DNA from: Magicicada septendecula
Taxonomy: Eukaryota; Arthropoda; Insecta; Hemiptera; Cicadidae
Reading direction: 5' to 3'
Assembly (NCBI GenBank): GCA_034769895.1
Contig: CM068375.1
Coordinates: 251,017,542 to 251,081,541 of the forward strand
DNA: 64,000 bases
Both the position numbers and the translations under genes were made by a program. Positions 57,424 to 64,000 of the stretch are shown piece by piece; within the stretch, counting starts at the first letter, position 1; the number at the start of each line of letters is the position of its first letter. Under the pieces are notes generated by a model. The model was not told where the DNA came from and did no database searches. It saw nothing but the letters and a program-made list of their open reading frames with translations.

Positions 57424-59887
57424 GATAACATTTAACTAGAGGTGACGCGGAAGCTCGTCTTCCGTGAATAATGTATCTTTTAAAATATAAGTAATTTTAA
57501 ACGAAAAAGATGACAATCTCTAAGCGTTAAGCATTACAATGGTGTAACAAGTAATTTCAGAAATCATACGTTGTAACATAACTCTTGTGGTGTAGCTTTG
57601 AAACATCGCACAACTAAATGAAACCATTCTTCAAATGGTATTTTAAGTAATAATGTAATAGACTAAAGAAGTAGAGTAAATTTGAAAATTCCTAACTAGT
57701 TTAAAGAGACTCGGATCCGAGGTAAATACACTATCTGTATGATCATTTTTAATATAGAAAACCCCTTTACAATTTCTGTGTAAGTAAAAATTTTATTTGT
57801 AATGTATTATCAATCATACGTAAATAAAGGGATGTCATCTTTGTTGCATACTAAAGTGAGTGCATAAATCAGCAAAATTCCCTCCCCTGTTTCCTTTTAT
57901 TAGAGTACTTATAATTATTGTTAGTGATGTGTTTAAATTTCAGTTTGTTACAACGTAGGCAGCCTGTATAATTGGCCAGAGTCAATTATCACGGGTTCCC
58001 TGGGTTATAACGTAGCCGACACGTTATAAAATGCGCCACTCTGCTTTTATATAAAATGTTAGTGTACGTAGTGTCTCATAAGATGCGGCACTCTGCAGAT
58101 CTATGCACTCAGTTAATGTATTGTATGTAAAACAAAAAGGCTAAGTAGCATAAAAGAATAATAGTGACGATATTAAATTTACAATGGTAAATTTTGTGTG
58201 AGATTACGCACATACTCGTATATGATTTACTTAATATATGTGAAAATAATAGCTTGTATTACACCAATTCATGTAGGTACTTGTCAAAATGTTCAGTCTC
58301 TAACACATCTATTTTGCGACAATTCAAGACCTGTAGTTTTCCTGTATATGCCTGCATAAATATGTAATTTGTATTTCTATTGCCACGGTAAGTTATATAA
58401 ACAATTGACTAAATAAAACAGGTTCAATTACGTGTAAATAAATTGTAAGTGAAATTCTACTCCTCTCTAGTAGCAGAATTAGATAAATTAAAATTAGTAC
58501 GTAAAACCAAATAATAACTAAAACTCAGCTTAGTAACGGGCTGTAGCTTGTTTAAAACGCATATCGTTGCGCGTCGCACATACCACCCTCGTTGAAGCAA
58601 GCCGGTACAAGTCTGTAAAGGAAGCTGTCAGCTGTTGTTGAATAGAACAATAACATTCTCTCACCCTCGAGTGTGATTCCTCCCTTCTTACGCATACTAC
58701 CATGCCATTGTTTAAAAGAAAACTAGTTTGACCCACATTCCAGCGTAACAGCTGATCGTTGAAAGTAAAGTTGACGTCTGTGTGAATTTTTTCTCTTTCT
58801 CGGACATGCTAAGTAATTCTCTTACAACCAATGCAAATGTTTTACCATGAACTAAAGTGTGTATGCAATAATTGTATAGTGTAGTAGAATAAGTATTTGT
58901 AGTGATTCACATTTCCAAAATGCTTTAGTTAACCCTCTCTATTGTTAGATAAAGTGTTAAACCCCTTACCCCGAAACAAAACCTTTAAACAAAGTAAAAT
59001 TAAATCGAATTAAATAAAAAGGATGTACTAATTTTATTGTATGGTATGATGCTTCCATAAGTAAATAAACGAGTCCTAAACCAAAAACAAAAATTTTTTT
59101 TAATAAATAATAAGTCCCTTTAAATAAAAAGTTTAATAATATCTTAAATTAAACTAACGTGTAATAAAAGTGTAGTAGTAAAATAAGTAAAAAGAAAATA
59201 ATAATAAAAGTATATGTGAATAATGTAAACACCCGGTTGTGGCCTGTTTGAAAAATAATTCCCCAGATTGCCAGTATAAGACAAACTCGTTCGTGCAGGA
59301 GATAATCGTGTTGAGAATTGTAGGAAGCCACCCCTATTGTTATGATATCCTGCATTGGTAAACAATAGCCACCACCCCGTGTATAATACAATGCGTCTTG
59401 TGTAAAGTGTTTGTCCCCTCTTGCATTGTAACAGCTGATCGTTTAATAAGAATAAATATACCTCTCCGTGAAATTCCGCTTGTCTCACTAGAATAAGCAA
59501 TTAGAGTTAAGAAAGGATCTAAGGTTGAGTATGGGATCGACTTTAGATTACCTTAGTATTATTAAGAGATAGAGATAAGTACGTAACAAAGTCACAATGG
59601 CGCCGCACTGATAAGGGTTAAAGAAAGTGCAGAAAGCTAACTAATAGAGTTAGAGTATGCAAATGTAATCAGTCGGGCTACGATATTGTGAAGTTGCGGG
59701 AAATTAGTAGTAAGAAATAAAATTAAGTTAGCCTTTAAGAAACGAGATAAAGGGAACTTCACGAAAGAAAAGAAAACGAGTACTAAGTAAATTTCACACG
59801 GTAATCCCCAAGCATACTCCCAGTACCTTACTTTCGAATTCACCTTATTAAATGTCCCCCCCCATGTCTCTTTTAAGCAGCAAAGTA
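57424..59887. other. Non-coding AT-rich DNA between direct repeats
   Basis: About 2.5 kb with no supported gene. Visible details are a perfect hairpin (CGGAAG at 57,448, CTTCCG at 57,459); the 16-mer GTAACAGCTGATCGTT at 58,745 and again at 59,428 within two loosely similar segments; and GTAACAAAGTCACAATGGCGCC at 59,583-59,604 (given here as two adjoining motifs, GTAACAAA and ATGGCGCC), which recalls the LTR-end context of the array. It may be LTR-type regulatory DNA of another element. Confidence 0.45.
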
Positions 59888-60845
59888 TGTGACGATTTAA
59901 ATTGTAAACAAATAAAAAAATAATAATAATAAAAATATAAAATGGGAAGTTAGTGAAAACCATTAAATCGCACTATTAAACCAAATACCCCTGAACAAAC
60001 TCATAATAGTAATGAGAATTAAAAAGGGAATTTAACTAAAATAATTAATTAAAACTGAGAAAGCAAAAGTCAAAAAATAAAACTGTTAACCCTTTATTAA
60101 ATTTATCATGCTATGACCTGTGTATACCGGATCCAACTTGCATACCGACCCGGCATTAAATAAAAATACCTGTGAACTATAATGTAAATAATTAATAATT
60201 CAAAGTCACTAGTAGTAGTTATAATAAATTCTGTAGACAAGCAAAGTCTTGATTGTTTATTTTGTCGAACTGTAAGACTGTATTACTAATTAAAAGTTGG
60301 AACTATATTATGGCGGAGTATTCGCTCCGCGTCGTTACAATTTTCCTGTTGTAACAATGTAGGACTTGAGATGCGACTTTCAATCTGCAAACAGCTCCAA
60401 GCGGGGCTCTGCACAAAATTTTTTTTTTAATTTTATTTCGTTATTAGCTTCCACTAACAGTGTGGAGATATAGATCTATGTAACTAAAATGTAGTGTGTT
60501 TTAACACAAAGATGTGAAAGAAGAATAAGTGTGTAAGGTGACATCCCCTATTAAAAAAAAAATATGGTTCAAGTTATGTGTAATTCCTTCATAATGTGAA
60601 ACGAATATGTAAACTCCAATACTACTGTGCTATTACAAATGTGATGTGAATAACTGTGAATAGTGAAGACTAAGACCTCAACTGCATTTACACTACCGCT
60701 GAGAAACAGGATGACTTCACGCTAGATGACACCATAAAATCCACTTCATCGTTAGTTGACTCCGAGTACATCCACTGGAAAGACTACCACGATGACAACC
60801 CACTACTAAGAGAGTACAGAAGAATCACGCGGCAGGACATGGACA
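59888..60845 (+). repeat. 956-bp direct repeat, right copy
   Basis: The second copy of the repeat, about 97% similar by eye to 56,468-57,423. Here the coding-like tail continues past 60,845 into gypsy-type pol sequence, so this copy lies in its original context and the left copy is the incomplete one. Confidence 0.85.
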
Positions 60846-61349
60846 TAATTAAAAAGTATAAGCATATTTTAACATCAAAAAAAGAGAACTTAAGTGCAGC
60901 CACAGTATCGAAACTCCCCCCCCCCCCCATTAATACTGAAACTCTACTAAATTTTAAACCAATTTCATACCACCTTATAAACAAAGTAAAATAAAAAAGA
61001 GATAAATTAAAAAATCAAATATCAAAACTAATAGAAGCAGACGTCTTACAACCCTGTCCAGATTATACCGAAAATGCAAGCCCAACTTTTGTCATTACAA
61101 AAAATGACAAAACTTACAGATCTATAAAAGATTTTAGAAAAATTAATGCCCAGTTTAAGCAAGATAGTTACCTTATACATTCTGGAGCCTTAGTGTTAAA
61201 TTCCCTTAATAAAGCATCATGCTTCAGCACACTAGGCTTACCATCAGGAGATCACCAAATACCAGTTCACAAAGATAGCCATCACTTATTAGCTACTAGA
61301 ACCCTAGAACCCAATGACATTTTTTATAGTACACTCACTTGCTACAAGG

Positions 61350-61355
<6 letters not shown>

Positions 61356-61441
<86 letters not shown>
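61356..61441 (+). repeat. (CT)43 microsatellite
   Basis: 86 bp of pure CT repeats lying within the gypsy remnant's reverse-transcriptase region. Confidence 0.97.
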
Positions 61442-61446
<5 letters not shown>

Positions 61447-62389
61447 CTTTATTTTAAAAAACAATAAATACGATTTTCAATTAACACCCCTGTATTACAA
61501 CCTAATTATATAACGATCTAATCTATTACACTAAATTAGAAGAAGAAATAGTAAAGAATCTGGAGGAAATCGTTTTTAAAATATTGGATACTATACCTAA
61601 GGTGTAATACCTTTGAGATTAAACACAAAAAAATATATATATTTCTATAGCAAAATGTTATGTTTTAGGCAATACTGTTACTAAAGAAGACATAAAATCA
61701 TTAGGGAGTACTATTCAATCAACCAAACAACCAATGTGTTACGCAAGTCAGACAATTCTTGGGATGTTCTGAGTTGCTAAGAAAGTTTACACATGATTAT
61801 GCCAAAATAGCCAGACCTCTAATAGAATTATTAAGACTGAGTAATCAGAATAAACCATTTAAATGGACAAAAGAATGTGAGACAGCCTTTAAAACAGTGA
61901 AATAAATTTTAAATAAACCACCTCTACTAATGCGTTTTCAAGAAGATAGGGAGACCATGATATTTACTAATAAATGCCTAGAAGGAACAGTAGCATGTTT
62001 TGTACAAAAAGACCCACACTCAGAAAAACTATCCTATTGCATATATACGTAAGAAACTCTGACCAGAGGAAACAAGACATTCAACAGCAATGACTGCACA
62101 AGGTTATGCAGTATATTATTATTGGTCAGCAAGTTACAGTCTACACAGCTGCCACTCTTTACAATGTTATAAAATTTTCAAACACACTTCAATGAGACTT
62201 AAGAGAGTTGCATTAACTCTAATAGATTATACCTTATATATAAAATACAAAAAGGATCATCTAATATTTTAGTACATGGTTTAAGTTAAAACCTATCAAA
62301 AAAATTTGTTGAGGAAGAAATATTAATATGTTTTAATGTTTTAATATAAACTTAATAAACAAACTAGCTAAACCATCAGACCCCCTAAG

Positions 62390-62460
62390 CTTATTTTGCT
62401 GTTGATCACATTGGGGTTTACTTTTGCAGTAAACCCCAATATGATCAACAGCAAAATAAG
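62390..62460. repeat. Near-perfect 33-bp inverted repeat
   Basis: The arm at 62,390-62,422 and the arm at 62,428-62,460 are reverse complements with a single mismatch, separated by TTTGC. It sits between the RNase H trace and the integrase zinc-binding part of the gypsy remnant. It has no TIR or target-duplication signature of a known MITE. A local inverted duplication (fold-back) is the likeliest origin. Confidence 0.95.
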
Positions 62461-62938
62461 AAAATAATCTAGGAATACATAGAAATAGATGATATTGTAT
62501 ACTATAAAATATAAAATATCCGTAGCCGTTATTGAATCACAAAATAATGGGATTCTGAAAACTTGCCATGATAACCCTACTAATGAACTACATTTTTCAT
62601 ACTGCAAAACCTTTGATAGAATAAAAGACACATTCTACTGGCCATCAGTGTCAACAAATTGGCTTGAATATACAAAAATTTGTAACTCAGGTCTATTTAC
62701 GTGACATCAAACGAAGAAACCTTTTGGAATGCTACATTATATACATTCATCGACTATATTACCCATGGAAAGACTATAATGATTTTCTAAACCTAACTGT
62801 TCCATCAGCAGTTCTGTGTCTGTGGCATTCTACGGGGCTTCCTCAAGGAATGCAACTGCTGGCGTTTGGTTCATTGACAAGCAGCTATCCAGGGGCAGGA
62901 CGAGGACCAACCAGCTCACACCCTAAGATCCAGAAAGA

Positions 62939-63706
62939 GCAAATGAACGGATGCAACTCGCTTTAAATCAAGTTGCCAAGTGGTGTGCAAAATGGTCCTT
63001 AAAGATATCATTAACAAAAACAGAATGCGCATTTTTCTCAAGACGCAACACCCATGCAAGCTTCATCCCGCACCTTACAATTGACAACAGGGCCCTGCGA
63101 CTGAACGAACGCCCCAAATTACTTGGAGTCCACTTGGATAAAAAACTTCGCTGGAAAGATCACGTAGAACATGTCATGGAACAATGCAGCAAACGACTAA
63201 ATGCTATAAAAACTGTAGCCAGTCGAGAGTGGGGGGCGGACACTGTATCCTTGAGAACATTTTATTTGTCCTTTGTTAGATCCAAAATGACCTACTGCTG
63301 TGAGATATGGGGCTCTACCGCAGCTACACACATTAACAAGCTACAGCTCATCCAATCAGCAGCTTTAAGAATTTGCCTTGGCTGCCCCAAGTCTACTCCC
63401 ATTACAGCTATGGAAATAGAGCTCGGCATTGAACCAATAGACTTGTATATTCAAAAGCAAATATGGAACAAACATCTCAAAAACCAAACCCTTCCACCAA
63501 CCCATCCAATCTACTCGTTGGCAGCCACGACCATTACGCAAGCATTCAGTAAAAGAGTGGATCTTCTCTCACGAGACATGCCCAATGAGACCCCAGAGCC
63601 CATTGCTGCATACTTCAATGAACCACCTTGGGGGATGATAGAAACGGAAGTTAAACTTGACTTACCAATTAAAATGACCAAGGCTGACCACCCAGAAGCT
63701 CTTTGA
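62939..63706 (+). pseudogene. LINE reverse transcriptase C-terminal part
   Basis: An open stretch reading ANERMQLALNQVAKWCAKW, then SLTKTECAFFSR, RPKLLGVHLDKKLRWKDHV, SFVRSKMTYCCEIWGS and LQLIQSAALRICLGCPKST. These are the post-YADD RT and thumb blocks of LINEs (the LGVHLD motif is characteristic). Between the GLPQG block (62,837) and this stretch only about 100 bp remain, in a different frame, and the YADD catalytic motif is missing, so that part has been deleted. The stretch ends at a TGA (63,704-63,706), after which the same frame reopens into RNase H. The protein is dead as RT. Confidence 0.9.
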
Positions 63707-64000
63707 AGGGAAAAACTGGAAATGCTCAATACCCAGTATCACAGCTTTGTAAAAATATATACTGATGGATCCGTGGACAGTGGCAAAAGTAAATCAGGAG
63801 CAGGATACTATAACCAAAAGACCGGCGAATGCTTCTATGTTCCAGCAAATGCAGCATCAAGTATGGATGCCGAGCTATTAGCGTTGGATGCGGCCTTGGT
63901 GAGCTGTCTACAGATTGAAGACAGAGAAATATGTATTCTCACAGACTCAAAATCAGCCATGGAAGCTCTGACACAGACAGGCCCAAGTGACTATTACTTC
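63707..64000 (+). pseudogene. LINE RNase H domain (partial, runs off edge)
   Basis: In the same frame as the RT part, after the TGA, the translation reads KIYTDGSVDSGKSKSGAGYY, ASSMDAELLALDAAL and REICILTDSKSAMEAL. These carry three acidic catalytic residues of RNase HI (Asp in TDGS, Glu in AEL, Asp in TDSKSA); the fourth would lie beyond the window. The role in life is to remove the RNA strand from the cDNA hybrid. The remaining domain is intact as far as seen. Confidence 0.9.

Larger units (their letters stand above)
60690..62790 (+). mobile_element. Ty3/gypsy-type pol remnant
   Basis: A decayed LTR-retrotransposon fossil with many breaks. Pieces in order: pre-RT linker (LLREYRRITRQDMD, near 60,800); N-terminal half of reverse transcriptase (LIEADVLQPC, ITKNDKTYRSIKDFRKINAQ, about 61,020-61,340); the RT-to-RNase H connection (ARPLIELLRL, KPFKWTKECETAF, about 61,790-61,900); an RNase H trace (about 61,900-62,270); and the integrase HHCC zinc-binding part (HFSYCKTFDRIKDTFYWPSV, about 62,570-62,690). 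The order is that of Ty3/gypsy. The LTRs of this element were not identified with confidence. It is clearly older than the array. Confidence 0.85.
62796..64000 (+). mobile_element. 5'-truncated non-LTR retrotransposon (RNase H-bearing LINE)
   Basis: It begins with STGLPQGMQL, the conserved GLPQG block of LINE reverse transcriptase, immediately after the gypsy remnant. It continues through the RT thumb/connection and an RNase H domain to the window edge. Upstream RT and endonuclease parts are absent from the window. The presence of RNase H points to the I/Outcast/Loa group of clades; the clade itself is not decided. The element continues beyond base 64,000. Confidence 0.9.

Noticed and set aside
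59144-59500. Minus-strand 118-codon frame between the direct repeats
   Set aside because: It is hydrophobic and Tyr/Phe-rich because of AT-rich sequence, with no domain, no relatives recognised and no paired gene context.
56468-60845. A complete LTR element with the 956-bp repeats as its two LTRs
   Set aside because: There is no matching target duplication at the outer edges, no primer-site motif after the left copy, and the right copy continues in frame into pol.
61193-61513. 106-codon frame with a long Leu-Ser repeat
   Set aside because: The repeat is the (CT)43 microsatellite in translation; the flanks are gypsy remnant.

Overview
The window looks like arthropod, most likely insect, nuclear DNA. 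It is very AT-rich and contains no host gene I can recognise. Its content is mobile-element sequence: a pol-less LTR-type element in tandem, a Helitron remnant, a Ty3/gypsy pol remnant and an RNase H-bearing non-LTR retrotransposon. The order or species cannot be read from the sequence.

Bases 1 to about 54,682 are a head-to-tail array of ten copies of one 5.4-kb unit. Unit starts are 1, 5427, 10852, 15990, 21415, 28132, 33637, 39117, 44636 and 50116. Each unit is one LTR-like block (about 1.17 kb, TG...CA ends), a primer-binding-site-like motif, two consecutive reading frames (253 codons with a coiled coil, then about 200 codons with no recognisable family), about 2.4 kb of AT-rich non-coding DNA holding a 520-nt block packed with hairpins, a GC-rich exon-like block, and a hairpin plus purine tract at the next LTR. 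This (LTR-internal)n layout is what LTR-to-LTR unequal exchange or circle integration of an LTR retrotransposon would give. No protease, reverse transcriptase, RNase H or integrase is visible, so the element would be non-autonomous. The array continues to the left edge of the window. On the right it ends in a composite partial copy whose last 242 bp are the 3' part of the LTR, stopping at 55,141.

The copies fall into two sequence types. Type A covers units 1 to 3 and most of unit 4; type B covers the end of unit 4 through unit 10. Type B has expanded (TG)n tracts and a two-heptad insertion in the coiled coil. Units 7 and 9 look identical, and units 8 and 10 are nearly so. This is an 11.0-kb dimer duplication that is either very recent or an assembly artefact. 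A different 1.2-kb LTR-like insert with a 4-bp target duplication sits in unit 5.

Right of the array, 55,142-56,467 carries the C-terminal end of a Helitron PIF1-type helicase. A 956-bp direct repeat (56,468-57,423 and 59,888-60,845) brackets 2.5 kb of non-coding DNA. The right repeat copy runs into a decayed Ty3/gypsy pol (to about 62,790). A 5'-truncated LINE with reverse transcriptase end and RNase H domain then runs off the right edge.

The most interesting signals are the tandem LTR-element array itself, its hairpin-dense domain (with two pairing-improving changes in units 7 and 9), the orphan second frame, and the exon-like block with splice-type borders just upstream of the LTR.
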